Assembly (NCBI RefSeq): GCF_027943255.1
Contig: NC_072893.1
Coordinates: 36,168,001-36,232,000, forward strand
DNA: 64,000 nucleotides
Origin: Anastrepha obliqua
Taxonomy: Eukaryota > Arthropoda > Insecta > Diptera > Tephritidae
Reading direction: 5' to 3'
Position 1 is the stretch's first letter; each line of letters begins with the position of its first letter. This document shows, piece by piece, positions 21,182 to 33,004 of this stretch. Below the pieces are notes generated by a model. The model worked only from the letters and a program-made list of their open reading frames with translations, did not search any database and was not told the origin of the DNA. Position numbers and translations under genes: made by a program.

Positions 21182-22327
21182 ATGCGACCGAAAAAGCATT
21201 TATCGCGAAGTGAGTTGAGAAGTGGATTTTTATCTGACTCACTTTTTAACAGGGCATGGATGCTTCAAAGTTTCCTCCATCGGTTTCCACACGAACCGGG
21301 TCCCACTTGTGAATACTGTGGGGTAAGCGCAATAGAAGACGTACACCTCGTATTATTCGAATGTAAGCGTTTTTATGGCTCTAGATTGAAGCTTCGCAGC
21401 ATATTTGGAGGAAACTATGACCCAGAGTCGTTCGTGCAATCCATGTATGTTACAAAGCAAGGAAAAATGATGGACGGCAGCATGCGATGTCATAGCAGAG
21501 ACTATGAAGAGGCTAAGGAACCTCGAAAGACTACGACGAAGGACCGGCGACTAATTCGCCTTCCCCTTCAGACAATGCGGCGCTTGTGATAGGAGTGGAT
21601 ATCTTCGTGGATGAGCTGAAAGTGGTCTGGACAGATGCGTGATCGAGCTGGAAATAAGTAAAAAGGCAGTTACAGAAGAAGAACGATTTGTTTCACTAAC
21701 AAGCTGGCAAACTTGATGGAACTCTTCCAACTATGGATGGATCTATAAACTTATGCTTGACGTACGGACGTGGTTAAATCGGAGTTCCGGCGATGCAAGC
21801 TGCCAGGTGACTCAATTCCTATATATGAACAGGGGGGATTCAAAAAATACCTGCATAAGTTTGCCAAATCTTACTGCTCTTTGCCAAATCTCTGCGCTCT
21901 TTGCCAAATCTCTGCGCAGAAGAAGACGCGGACCTGTCAGTTTCCTCTGTCCACGTTTTATGACAGGAAGAAGAAAATACAACCGACGTAGTTAACTCAT
22001 GTTTGAGTCAGAAGAAAAGTGAGAGGAGGTAGCTGCGTATGTTACTAGAATTCTAAGAAAAGAGCTTAGGTACAATGAGAGGTCATAGCCGATCATTGTT
22101 GCAATTATCCCACCCTGCGAAGTAATACGTGGACGCAGTTCCGCAGCGAGAATGGTGGAGGTGACGTAGGTGTACTGTTGCTTAAATCCAATATAGTAAG
22201 ATATTACTAACTGTGCTTGGTCCCAAATGAGGTTGTACACTTTAGAGGACAGTACAGGTATGCATTGTGTATGCCGTCTAAGTTGATTGTATCTATGTAA
22301 GATTCCCCCTCCGGTAAAAAAACAAAA
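21182..22327 (+). mobile_element. R1-type non-LTR 3' end with conserved tail
   Basis: The protein at 21,182-21,589 reads FNRAWMLQSFLHRFPHE, then CEYCGVSAIEDVHLVLFEC (a CX2CX8HX5C zinc-like motif), KRFYGSRLKL and a helical end. This is the normal C-terminus of R1-clade ORF2. The 3' UTR contains TAGTAAGATATTACTAACTG (about 22,195) and TCTATGTAAGATTCCCCC (about 22,293). The same two blocks occur in the same order at the end of the 6.06-7.11 kb element. A short triplication of TTTGCCAAATC lies at 21,862-21,910. No upstream RT remains. Confidence 0.75.
21861..21915 (+). repeat. short tandem TTTGCCAAATCT repeat
   Basis: Three copies of a word close to TCTTTGCCAAATCTCTGCGC lie in tandem (the first diverged). 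They sit within the 3' part of the R1-type relic. Confidence 0.7.
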
Positions 22328-22380
22328 CAAAAAAAATAATATTGATTGTTGTTAGCAAAAAGCGTTGTTGGATGAAAATA

Positions 22381-23080
22381 CAAGGTGGCTCAAAATTAAT
22401 CATCCATTTTTTCTTTTCGAGTAACTTTTCTACTAAATCAAAAAATAAAAAATTATAATAATAAAAAATTATTTGGAGTGATGGAAATCCTTGTTGTAGT
22501 TTCAATTTTTGACTTGGCTAATTCCTTTCACTTGTCTCACTACCGCTCCTGTTTTCTTGCTGATTTTTTTGACCAATAAGAGTGAGAGTAAAGTGAATTA
22601 CCCAGAGCATTTCATAATAAGGGAAGATACCCATTTTGTGCCTATTAATGATTAATTTTTGCTTTGAAGGGGATACATTTCAAAAATGTTAATGCAAGGT
22701 GGCGCAAAATTAATCATCATTGCTTCTGTTTTTCACATAACTTTTTTACTAATATAAATAAAACCAAAAAAAAAAATTATTACTGATGGAAAAAATGGAG
22801 GCAAAACTTAAGAATTTTTTCGTTAGCAACTCGAAACTAACTAAAGAAAATTACAAAAAACAAGGTAGCGTAAAATTAATCATCCAATTTGCTTTCAAAT
22901 AACTATTTTTCTAAATAACAAAAAAACAAAAAAAAATATTTTGATTGATGAAAACCTTCATTTTGGTCCATGCGGGTCATTGCTTCTCTGTTTGTATATT
23001 GCAGCTATTTCGTTAACAAATGCCAAATATGATTGCCGACGACATTTACAAAAATTATACAGGGTGATTAATTTTGCCCC
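22381..23080 (+). repeat. tandem units of the GGTGGCGCAAAATTAATCA family
   Basis: The core CAAGGTGGCGCAAAATTAAT (with small changes) starts units at 22,381, 22,695 and 22,861, giving spacings of 314 and 166 bp. Each is followed by ATCATCC, an ACTTTTTTACTAAAT-type phrase, an A-rich run and TGATGGAAA. An inverted core at 23,061-23,080 closes the block. The first unit matches the reverse complement of 41,765-42,014 over nearly its whole length, including the shared phrase TTGGCTAATTCCTTTCACTT. No coding capacity. It is a tandem or terminal-repeat family of unknown class. Confidence 0.75.
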
Positions 23081-23084
23081 AACG

Positions 23085-24290
23085 CGCACATTTGCCACAT
23101 ACTCTAGCGAAAGATCGTAACTACCTCCGTGTGTAAGCCATGCAACATGAACAGCAACGCATTACCGGCAATGACAACAATTTTAAAAGTTAATAACAAC
23201 AACAAAATGGTAGCAAATGCAGCTGCATTGTATGAGTAGTATTTGCTTTGGTTTTGTTGTTCCATTGTCGCCCGAATTTTTGTGCTGCTATTGACGAGTT
23301 TCTTGTTACTACTTTTACTTCGATTTTTGTGTGAGTGAATGTGTGACGGTGTGTGCACGTTTTACCAAGCCTGGGTAATTTCGTTTATTTATTTAATTTA
23401 ATGTTGCCGTTGCTGTTGCTATTGCTGGGCACCATATGTGAGCTACAATTACAGAGCTGTTGCAAAATTTAAAGCTGTACATTTATAAGTATAGAGCGGC
23501 AGAGGGTGGTACAAGTGCACTGCATTAAATTGCTATAGCCCAGGGACTTATTAACAAGTTTTGAAAATTTATTTCTTTTGTTATTTAATTAAATAATTTT
23601 TTTGTGAAAATATAGTTTCATATCTTTTGCCTTTATTCACATCTTTGTGAAAATAAAAAAAAAAATTTTAATTTTTCTCATAATTACAAAAAAAATTTCA
23701 GTATGCGGTTCATTGAGATTTTTTATAATTAAATTTTAAAAATAAATTTAGTACAATAATTTAGTCCAATAAAATCCAAACTTAAAGCGTCTCGAAAATC
23801 GCTTTGATTTTTTAGAATTTTTTCTTGCTAACGGTACTCGTCACACTCTTTCAAAGTATTTTTTCGAGGTTCTGTGGTGCATTTCTGACGCTCTCTCACG
23901 AATACGTTGTACCACATTGCTTTCGGGCTTTCAAAGTTTCATTAAATCTTAACCTTTAACGGTAGGCCCAAAAAAGTTCAAACCTATCTCTAGGACGACT
24001 AATTGATATCGCTAATTTAGAGGACGACACCTTTACGGAGGATTCAGGCCATCAGAATCTCCACCTTCTGCTTGCATATTTTTAAATGAAGCTTGTGCGC
24101 CTCCCCAAGCTCATGCCATCTTCTACTCAAGAGTTCGTTGCCATACTATTTTAGTCAGTTTTTCTGTTATTCTTTTGCAGTTCACACTGCTGAGTTTCAT
24201 CGACTCATTTCATTAGTTGATGGCGCATTACCAGTTATTTACCAAGCTCCTATTGAACTATTTTTTTTTTGTGTTTTTTATCGGGCGTGA
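23085..24290. other. no gene seen
   Basis: Spacer with ordinary fly AT-rich sequence. An 84-codon minus-strand frame (23,104-23,358) contains a hydrophobic run but lacks any support. Confidence 0.55.
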
Positions 24291-24332
24291 GTGTTTTAAT
24301 GCCTTACCCATCGTCAAAACCGTGGAAATGGG

Positions 24333-24655
24333 GACAATTTTAATAAAAATTTTTAGAATAATAATTAGAAATTTTAGAAAAATAATTACTTTTTTTAGTC
24401 CATTAAATTTTAGTTCAATTTTCATCAAAATGTCTAACTTTTTAATCAGAGTTTTTAGAATAATTTTTAGTATGAAATTTTGTAATCCATTCAATTTTAG
24501 TCCAATTTTCATCAAAATTCCTACTTTTTAATAAATATTTTTGATGAATTTTTGCTATACCATTTTCTATTTCCATTCAATTTTTTACATGAAAATTTCT
24601 AATTTTTTGATCAGAATTTTTAGAATAATTTTTCGTATGTCATTTTATAGAAGAA
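24333..24655. repeat. AT-rich tandem repeat, about 80-105 bp period
   Basis: Three to four degenerate units carry TTTTTAGAATAATTTTTAGT, CATTCAATTTTAGTCCAATT and TTTTCATCAAAAT in the same order. Unit starts are near 24,347, 24,450 and 24,616. Open frames in both directions are by-products of the repeat. Confidence 0.65.
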
Positions 24656-24664
24656 AATTTTCTA

Positions 24665-25040
24665 AGCCGAGCCACGATCTGAACCGCTATTTTCTATGGG
24701 GCGGAAAATCTCCTTTATTTAACCTTGGATGTTTGGTAAACAGGATCTTACTTTGGCACTTTTAAAATTCGATGCCGTTTTTTCATTTGAACTTTTCTGG
24801 AATGCGCTTACCATCGTAGATCAATGTTACTTTAAATTTACGTATTCTGCATGCGCACTAAAACTGAGTGTGTGGTTTATAATTACACTAAGATATCTTA
24901 GTGCGGCGGCTGTAGCAGTATGCGCTTGCAGATGACTACCATTCGGTAGAGCCCGGGTGCGAAATCCATGCGCCGGCATGAAGCATCAAATGATAGAGAA
25001 GATTTTTTCTAATATGATCGGCTCTTAGTAGGCATTGGCG
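24665..25040. other. no gene seen
   Basis: Spacer leading into the non-LTR relic. The last 80 bp may already belong to it but are too decayed to read. Confidence 0.4.
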
Positions 25041-25049
25041 AACCGTCGA

Positions 25050-25745
25050 GTATATTTCTGGTAAAGATTACAATACTCTCGGACAGCCAATCAGTTCTAA
25101 AAGCTTTAGATAGCTATACCTTCAACTTAAAAATTCTCTTAGAATGCCACAAGGCACTCAATAACCTGGCATCCAAAAACAATGTCTCATTAATTTGGGT
25201 ACCAGGACATGAGGGATATGACGGCAACGAAAAGGCAGACTTTCAAGCCAAAAAAGGGGCAGATGTAAACTTCATCGGACCTAGTCCCATGTTCGGATTC
25301 AACAAAAACAGCCTAAAACAAAAAGTAAAATACTGGGCCAAAACTCTATTAAATCAGCATTGGGACAACGTAGAGGGTCTTAGACACTCCAAAAAGTTCC
25401 TAAGTTTCAACGCCAAAAGAGCTAACATGACCCTCACGTTAAAAAAAAGAGCATTCGCACTCTCACAGGCACTTACATAAATTAGGCATAACTAACACCA
25501 GCACCTGCAGATTTTGCTGCGAAGATGAGGAGTCTATAGAACATCTCATCATCGAATGTCCGGGATTGACGCATAGAAGGAAAAGGTTTTTAAACAAGCT
25601 CATGCTTACAGATGAAGACCTCCAATCACTCCCTCAGAAGGAGCTGGTACAATTCATAAGCATACTTAACAGTCAATAGACAGCATATGGTGCACAATAG
25701 ATCAATGTGGTCGCAGTGCTAAAGGTCCATACCTTAACCCTTTAC
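25050..25745 (+). mobile_element. RNase H-bearing non-LTR relic, same family as 2.4-3.6 kb
   Basis: The reading includes ILSDSQSVLKALDSYTFNLK (about 25,076-25,135) and SLIWVPGHEGYDGNEKADFQ (about 25,191-25,250). The frame then runs to 25,480, and in another frame gives GITNTSTCRFCCEDEE and SIEHLIIECPG, an intact CX2CX8HX4C motif. It ends at a stop followed by TGCACAATAGATC...GTCGCAGTGC, the tail also seen after 3,545. One frameshift near 25,470 breaks the coding sequence. The RT is missing, so this is a 5'-truncated insertion. Confidence 0.85.
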
Positions 25746-26140
25746 TACCATTAACCATATTTCTGGTATGAAAAGGCTTTTCATCAAAAACAACCAGTCG
25801 TTCCGAGGCGGCATAAATTTTTAGTACCCTCCACTTGGGAGAAAACATCTATGTGCATACCATAATTCGGAGGACGAGTTGGGCCAAACATCCAATAAAA
25901 GATGTGGGCGCCCAAATATTAGATACCTTAGCATTCATGAAGACTTGATCACATAATTGCCAACTTTGAAGGCTATCACTTCGAGTTTTCTGCGACTGCT
26001 TATGAAAATTGCTTCCATTTTCTTTGCTGCGTTGAACAAATCTAAGCTTCACAACTTTCGCGTTACTGCTGATATGCCTTTGCTTATCTCTATCTCAATA
26101 TCTGGTAGAAGGCAGTTTACTGACCAACGTCAAAGGGAGG
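25745..26140. other. no gene seen
   Basis: Spacer between two non-LTR relics. It may include decayed element sequence, but no motif is readable. Confidence 0.4.
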
Positions 26141-26149
26141 TCACCCGCC

Positions 26150-26425
26150 AAACGTATAATGTACGAGTATGGAAAGGAAGTCAAAGTATGCCATCACTCT
26201 CTGCGTACCCTGCATGTGAAGGCACCACGCACGGCACTAATCCCCTTTTCACATGTCCCTGAAAACCCACTCAAAAAAACCCCTCTCTCTATCTGGACCT
26301 AGCTTGCCGAAACGGCATGTTTCCTGGGCCTACCGTTAGATGAGTTAGAAGAAGGCGACCGGTGATGCACACTACACTGACAGGGCTAGTATTACTGCTA
26401 CAACAACAACGACAACAACAACTCT
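26150..26425 (+). mobile_element. non-LTR C-terminal fragment with (CAA)n tail
   Basis: The frame reads ACEGTTHGTNPLFTCPENPL, then TPLSIWT, a stop, and ETACFLGLPLDELEEGDR. This matches the common C-terminal pattern HxTxHLFxCPxxPTxLTPxSLWT...FLGLPLD of a Jockey/CR1-group ORF2. The 3' end TTTCCTGGGCCTACCGTTAG leads into TGCTACAACAACAACGACAA. The same TTTCCTGGGCCTACCGTT phrase reappears at 47,002, again before CAA repeats. Heavily truncated. Confidence 0.7.
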
Positions 26426-26429
26426 CTGC

Positions 26430-28570
26430 GTACCTTAATGCAACCTGAATCACCCTGTATGTGTGCGGTTAAGAATGTGCACTGGTTTGCCGTGAGCTAA
26501 TCGATTCAGTAGCGGCCAAAGAGCGGCATAAGTTGCGGCTGCTCTTTAAAGTCTATGCGATTTTTTTATGTGTTCTACTTTATTTGTAGTTGCTACATTT
26601 TGCACCTGTACTCTTTTTCTTTGCCTGCTTCATTTTAAATTCTTATTCCTGCTCTTCTGCTTCCCTTCTCATTTTCTATTATTTGCACATTTTCTAACCC
26701 ATTCATATCGCTTGATTTGCTTTGCTGCTCCTATTTTCGGTATTTTCTTTTGGCGCTCTACTTTTTCTCCACTACGGTACAGGTATGATTTAACCTATTT
26801 CTCTTTTCCTTCCACTTTATTCTTTTGCCACTATGTACTTCCTTTTGCTTTTGGCCATTCTTTTTTCGCACAGTTGTGCCAGTTGTTTTTAATTGCCACT
26901 TGTTTCTCCGCAAACTGATTTTGTTGCTGTTACAGCTACATATGATGGACATGTTGTTGTTTTTGTTGTTCATGTCTCGGCTGTAATCGATTTACGTTGT
27001 TATTCAATGAGTTGCTTAAACAAACAACAGTTATGGTCGGTTGTCGATTGTCTATTAACTGACATCAATGGTTTGTTATTGCTGTTGCTTTTATTTTTGT
27101 TTAGAAACATTGTTGCAAACTGGTCTGCAACACGTTGCGTTGTGTTTTATTTAATTGAATTCTTCTGTAACCTGTTGGAGTTGATTTTATGGCTTTTTGT
27201 TATTTAAGTTTATTCGAATTTACTTTTGCTAGGGCTTTTCTGTGATCTTATAATGGCTTTTTTATTGAGCAAGATTCCTCTGATGTTTGAAGAGTCTAAT
27301 TCACTTGAAGAATAATAGAGGAGGCTATTTTCTACTATATTTCTATTTTCTCTCTTTATTTTTATAAAAGAGTTTAAGTTCATTCAAAAATGACTCCCAA
27401 CATCTTGAATAAAAAGGTTAAGACCATGATGGAAAGAGTAATGAGATGGCGCCTATCGTGGTCCCGTTACTTTGCTCTCAGTGAATTTTACAACGAGTTA
27501 CGTGATTTTATCACCAGTATGGCCAAATTACCATTTTTGCAACTTGATTTAGCATTTGTTTTTTGTTATTTAGTCCTTTCTTCATGACATTTTTCTAGCC
27601 TGTTCTTATTAAACGAAATATTTATAATTTTGTAAAATATAAATTTTTCAAAAATTATTCACTTACACATGAAGCTATTTTAGCACCTCAGCACTTTTGT
27701 CCTGCACTGGACTCAAACTTCTAGTACATTTTTTTTAAAGTAAAAAAATCCGAACGATGCAATAATTATATTTTTATTTAAAAAAACATTAATATTTTGT
27801 AATTTTTTCATTGACTAAATATAAACTAGTCCTGCAATAAAGAAGAAGAAGAAGAAGAGAACAAGTTTCTTGTTTAGATTACGATTAGTTCATTAAGAGC
27901 CATTAGGTTCCATTTTAATCGAGAACCCATGCGTGTGCTATCAGTGCTAACGCTCACTGAGAAGATCCCCACGGAAATTTCACGTGGAGTTTTTTTGTTG
28001 GAAAATCTGCTTTGACTTCCATCTACTTGAAAAAACTTTTGTTTACTTTAAAGCATTTAAACAGTTTTTTGTTTAGCATGAAATTTTCTTTTGGCCAGAA
28101 ATATTGGGTTAAAATGTTCGACAAAGCCCCTTAAAGCTAAATATTGTATTATATAAGTTTTTCTAATAATTTAAATGAACTTGAAACCAAAAAAGAAAGA
28201 CTTCAATACACTGGAAAAAAATGTGACGTTTAGAAACAAAGTGGTAGATGGTCCAATATTCTAAAGTCATCCTCTTTCAAAATGACAAAATTTTACATAT
28301 TTTTGATTTTCGACAATTCTAATGCTATTACAAAGGTCCCATCTGACATTTTTATTTCAAAGTTTGAAAAATGTTACCATTCATTCACCCAGAAAGTTTC
28401 TATGTATGAGGCATATTAGTGTTGTTTAAAAATTCAGCTCGGCAAAACAAGTAATTAAACCGCACATTTTCGTGCGATTATTTTTTACAATTTTCGACGT
28501 GGATGAACAAGAAAAGAATGCAACGATGAACTAAACTAATTATGTGGTCAGCACGCACTATCCTTTAGCA
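26430..28570. other. no gene seen; T-rich spacer, short (AAG)n
   Basis: The frame at 26,568-26,918 and its neighbours are Phe/Leu/Cys-rich because the DNA is T-rich, with no signal of a real protein. A short AAG run lies at about 27,840-27,859. No other feature is seen. Confidence 0.6.
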
Positions 28571-28689
28571 CTGTAAAAATGTTTTATAATATATTTTCTC
28601 GTGGCTGGTCGTTCGCCGACGAATTCCATGAGGTTCACTCAAAACCACTTGTTGTGCTAGAAAATATCGCGCCTTGTGATAAAAAAGGT

Positions 28690-28850
28690 GTGTTCGCCTT
28701 ACAATTTAGAAAACGCTCAGGAAACGCAACTGGACAAATTACTTCGAAAATTTGTTCAAACGAATGCCAAATCGTATTGATTTTCATGAAGAATATTTTA
28801 AATTATTAATAAGAATATTTTGAAGAACAATAAAACCATTTTCAACCACT
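28690..28850 (+). pseudogene. possible transposase C-terminal scrap
   Basis: One frame reads LRKRNWTNYFENLFKRMPNR then IDFHEEYF. This resembles the end of mariner/Tc1-type transposases, where a WxxxxxRMxxCIxxxGxYF pattern is usual. A stop lies directly upstream, and no catalytic or DNA-binding block can be found nearby. Tentative, and could be chance. Confidence 0.25.
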
Positions 28851-28859
28851 AATGTTAAT

Positions 28860-30720
28860 TTTTCCATTTGCTACGCCAGAAATATAAATAGCAACCCTCG
28901 TACCTCATTCTTGTCCTATTATAGCGTACAGTGTTATTGTTCTGTAAAACGAGCCACTTTATGGTACCTGAATTGTATGCTTCAATCCACTCTAAATTAA
29001 AAAGCAATTTTTTCGTTTTCGAGGCGTTTTTAGTAAATTTTTGACGCTTATTAAAAACGTTTTCCAAAATAGCGAAAATCAAAACTTATCCCTAATAATC
29101 ACTTTATGCGCTGGCATGTCGAAACTTTATTAATTCCTTTTGACAGTTCGTAAAAGTTTCAAAAAAAAATATCAAATTTCACCATAACCCAATTCAACTA
29201 CTCTCCATCAAACTGAACAAATCACGTTTCAAACTTAAACAGTTAACTCTCACAAATATTAACACGGATATGGACACATGCAATTTAAGCATAATTAGTA
29301 ATTTTCTTTCTCTCTAAATTATGCGCACTTTTTACTTTCCTAAGTTACAAAAAAAAAGAACAAAAAAAAAAGGAGCGAAAAAACTTAACAGCTTGTGAAG
29401 TACATATGTATGTATTTGTGAGTAAAACATTCACTGTCCCATATCTGCGCAAGATCTTATGTGAATACATAAATATTTGCAGTCTCACCTAGGCCAATCT
29501 ATGCAGTCGAATAACAAAAATAATGACAATATCCGAAAGCCGCGCGTACATTCCCATAAAGCATAGAAATTAGGTAAGGGGATTTATTGTTGTTGGTGAG
29601 AGCAAGTTTCATAAATTCAAAGGCAGCAAGCAGTCAACACGAGTATTATAATTTAAAGGCAACAACAACTATAAAAAATTGTACAACACATTCATGCCCA
29701 CTACATACAACGGCATCTGCATATCAACCTTGACCTTTTCCAACGAATGCATGTAGCGGTGAATTTATGTAGGCATGCATGCACAACAACTGCATGACAA
29801 GCGGCAAGTACTTTCTAGTTATTTCGTTATTTCGTTATTCCCGTAATTCCTCTTGAATTTTTTCTTTGTAGCTGCTGTCGCTGTTGGAAATGTGTGCCAT
29901 TTTCTAGCTGACGGGAATACCTGTACATTAATACTACTGACCTACTCCAACCTGCCTTCGGGGCCACACAGCACCGTTTCTTGATACTATCCATTTTCAA
30001 GCTATTTAATGTGATTACATGCAAGGTATGCACACATAAGTATGTAAGTATGTAAATATTAAATTTAGATATGCATGCGAGCTGCAATTGTATCTGCTTG
30101 TTTCGAAGTGTCAGCTCTGCTGTGGCTTATTTGCATACTTCAAGAAATGTTTTCGTGTGTTTGGACATTTTACTGTGACAGATGTTGTGATGGCTTATCT
30201 GTTGCATGCAACATAATTATCATCACCATCAATGGTGTAAGTATCAACGGTTTTTGGGCATGCGATGTGAGTAAATGTACATTTGTATGTAAGGAAGTGA
30301 TGTATGAACATATGTATGTGTGTATGTATGAATAACAGGGACAGAATTTGAGTGGAATTCTCCGCCGTTTTGGCGTTTAAACTTTTTGATTGTCTCTTAG
30401 AAACGACAGGCTCCAGTTGGTTTCCATAAGAAGGTTTTCATAGCTTATTTAGTTTTTATGGTTTATATGTTGTCATTGAAAAATTAAAATTATTCGGCAG
30501 CGTGCCTAGAATATCTACAGTGCAATCTGTCTTAAGCGGAGACCGAATGGACTGACTGAAAAGGAAGGGTTAAGGTGTCATAGGAGGGTTGTTTGCGCAG
30601 TGGAATTTTTTTTTTAACTCTTAAAGATATGTGGTATATATTGGAAAAAGTTTCCACTTGTGGGATGTGCCCGTTAGGAGAGGGAACATTGTGTAAAGTT
30701 TTATATCAAAAATTAATAAA
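28860..30720. other. no gene seen
   Basis: AT-rich spacer with TATG/CATA-rich stretches around 29,400 and 30,290-30,330. No supported coding region or recognisable repeat. Confidence 0.6.
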
Positions 30721-30725
30721 ATAGT

Positions 30726-30780
30726 AACTCAACTCAACTCAACTCAACTCAACTCAACTCAACTCAACTCAACTCAACTC
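30726..30780 (+). repeat. (AACTC)11 microsatellite
   Basis: Eleven perfect head-to-tail copies of AACTC. Confidence 0.97.
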
Positions 30781-30984
30781 AATTCTCATCAAATATTGCT
30801 TAGCTTGCCTGTGATGCACCCTTCGACAAAAAAAGCTTTGCATCTCTTGTGGTTTTAAATTTGAAATTTAATTAAAACTCCTAACTTTATACCAAATTTA
30901 GAAAAATTTATAAATTTTTTAGGAAAATATATAACTTTTTGATCATTTAACCTTTTGACTATGCAGTTCTGTAGCTCATTTAAT

Positions 30985-32060
30985 TTTGGCATAATAAAGC
31001 GAAGGCTCAGGCCCGGCATTAGATGCTCTGTTTAGTCTACCCCACCACTTGATGTTTTCATCCAAGGAGAGGCCTTGAAAGCCATCTGCACGTTGAAATT
31101 GGTATATGAATTGGTACGGCCCCTGCCCGGCATTGGACAACAGAGTAAGCATTGACTTTGATCCAATGATCCTCGCCATGCCCTTGACTCCATGCCATCA
31201 AGAGTCGCACTTGACAAGAGATACAGTGTCGTGCTGCCAGAGGCTCAACTATGGTCACATTTAGAAAACGAGCCGGGCAAACACTGATCTCGCATTTTTA
31301 CGGATGACTCCAGGACCGAGCACGGTTCCATCTGTGGTATCTACGTGGTTATACTCATAGACTTGGACAGCCCGTCAACCACTTTAAGGGTAGTCGAGTA
31401 AATCCAGGTTAAACTATGTCGGTAGACCTAATAGCCTGATGCTAACATACCTACATAGGTCTAGGAACTCGTGGGTATCGCGGGTAACGAGATCTCTGAC
31501 TCTTTAGCTAGGATAGGTTCTGAGGTCAACTTCCTTGGCCGGGAGCGCGTTCTGCCACTCCCTTCTGCAGCCATCAAAGTCACGGTTAGCAAACGGATTA
31601 CTCAAACCCACAAGCGAGTTTGGCAGGCTGTGAAGGCTGCAGATGGACAGGACTGATGTTACCGGTCATGTCCGACCGACTGTCGCAGTTCCTCCTGTCA
31701 TTAAGTAGAGGGGACTGTAGGCAGCTGATTGGACTGATGGCGGGTTACTTTCTATGGGCAAAGCGCATGGAAAAGGTGGGCATCTCAGGCAGTGCACTCT
31801 GCCCAGCTTGTGAAGAGGAGGATGAGACGGCGAACCACTTTCTGTGCGTCTGCCCGGCCTTCGCTCGAATCAGGTAGCTTGAGGTCTTTGGCACTGATGT
31901 ATTAAGAAGCGACCATCTTGGCTCCTTGGTCGAGTAAATACCCATGCGATTGGTTTATCCTCGGATTATTCTTCACATACGACTTGTCAACGGCGAGTAG
32001 CGAAAATGGTATAAGAGCGAACTACTAGGCAGGGCCGTTCACGCAGTGCGTATGGAAGAT
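30985..32060 (+). mobile_element. RNase H-bearing non-LTR relic
   Basis: From the 5' side the reading gives the end of the RT (PPLDVFIQGEALKAICTLK, about 31,035), then a linker NDPRHALDSMPSRVALDKRY. RNase H follows as IFTDDSRTEHGSICGIY (about 31,293), with Asp for the usual Gly after the catalytic Asp, and GIAGNEISDSLARIGSEV (about 31,474). The C-terminus reads LSRGDCRQLIGLMAGYFLWA then CPACEEEDETANHFLCVC, an intact CX2CX8HX4C. Several frameshifts and stops lie between the blocks. The relic at 46.63-47.0 kb belongs to the same family. Confidence 0.85.
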
Positions 32061-32089
32061 TCGCGACCACAGAAAAAAATAATAAACTA

Positions 32090-32525
32090 TAATCCAATCA
32101 TCCTGTGATGCAAAGGCAAAACCAAGCTGACATGGCCACAAAACATCACCGAAGACCTGGAGAAATGAAAAGTAAAAGAAAAACTCTGCAAGATCTTGAC
32201 CGAGTTAAAAGGAAGGAGATCGTTGAGGCAGCTAAAGCTCGGCCCGAGTTGTAATGCTGATAGATGAAGATGACGATTAAATGAGTGAAGTTTCATTAAG
32301 ATCACAATAAAATTGGAGCATAAAGGAATTTTTGAATGAAGTATGAAATGTATGAAGTACATTTCTGTATCTCTTTACGATTGCCTACACTGACACGAAC
32401 GAGAAGACTCCAACTTATATTTTACATATCTGTGGAAACTACTTTTTCAGAGATATTTATTCACGTGAGAGTAAAAAAAAATTACAATTTCGTGTTCATG
32501 AAAACCTATTAATTTCACTTCTCGC
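32090..32525. other. no gene seen
   Basis: Spacer. The first 150 bp may be the 3' UTR of the preceding relic. Nothing else is readable. Confidence 0.4.
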
Positions 32526-32543
32526 AGCATATCGTCATGATCA

Positions 32544-33000
32544 TCACCGTTTGGCGCCACAGCTCTGTGTGAGCTTTGACCTGGTGAAGCAAATGTCTTC
32601 ATTTGTCTGGATCATTGGTTGATTCCTTCCAGTTCTTACTTTCAGTTTCCTCATGCCATCCACTAGTTCCTCAATCCAATTTGATATCGGTGTAAGTGTG
32701 GCTTTCGTCGCAAATGTTTTAGCGTCAATTATTTTTCGTTGAGCTCTCCTTGGGTTCATTCTCGTGACGTGACCTAGACATCTGATTCTTAGAGCTCTGA
32801 TGAAGCGCACAACATTCTCTCTTTTTAATTGTTGGCCTAGCTCATGATTTCATCTTATGCGCCTTTCACTGTTGTTGACTTTGACTGCTCCGCAGATTTT
32901 TCTCAAAACTTTTCTTTCAAATAATTGGAGTTTGGTTTGGGCTTTTAGCTTTGTCCTTTTCACACTTACATACAATAGAGTTTGAGAAAAAAACTTTGTA
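32544..33000 (-). mobile_element. RTE-like non-LTR C-terminal relic
   Basis: The minus strand reads QTKLQLFERKVLRKICGAVK (about 32,940-32,880), then after a shift RFIRALRIRCLGHVTRMNPR, RAQRKIIDA and PISNWIEELVDGMRKLKV. This is the standard order of the segment after the RT domain in RTE-like elements, with RIRWLGHxxRM reduced to RCLGH. The polymerase domain is absent. Related in style to the 51.3-52.4 kb relic. Confidence 0.75.
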
Positions 33001-33004
33001 CACA

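Noticed and set aside
22000..22330. 112-codon minus-strand frame
   Set aside because: Lies antisense in the conserved 3' UTR of the R1-type relic.
26568..27207. Two Cys/Phe-rich plus-strand frames that look like multi-pass membrane proteins
   Set aside because: T-rich spacer with no conserved motif. Hydrophobicity is a composition effect.
30726..30780. (AACTC)n as a telomere-type repeat
   Set aside because: Not the arthropod TTAGG unit. Dipterans lack such telomeres, and it is a single short interstitial array.
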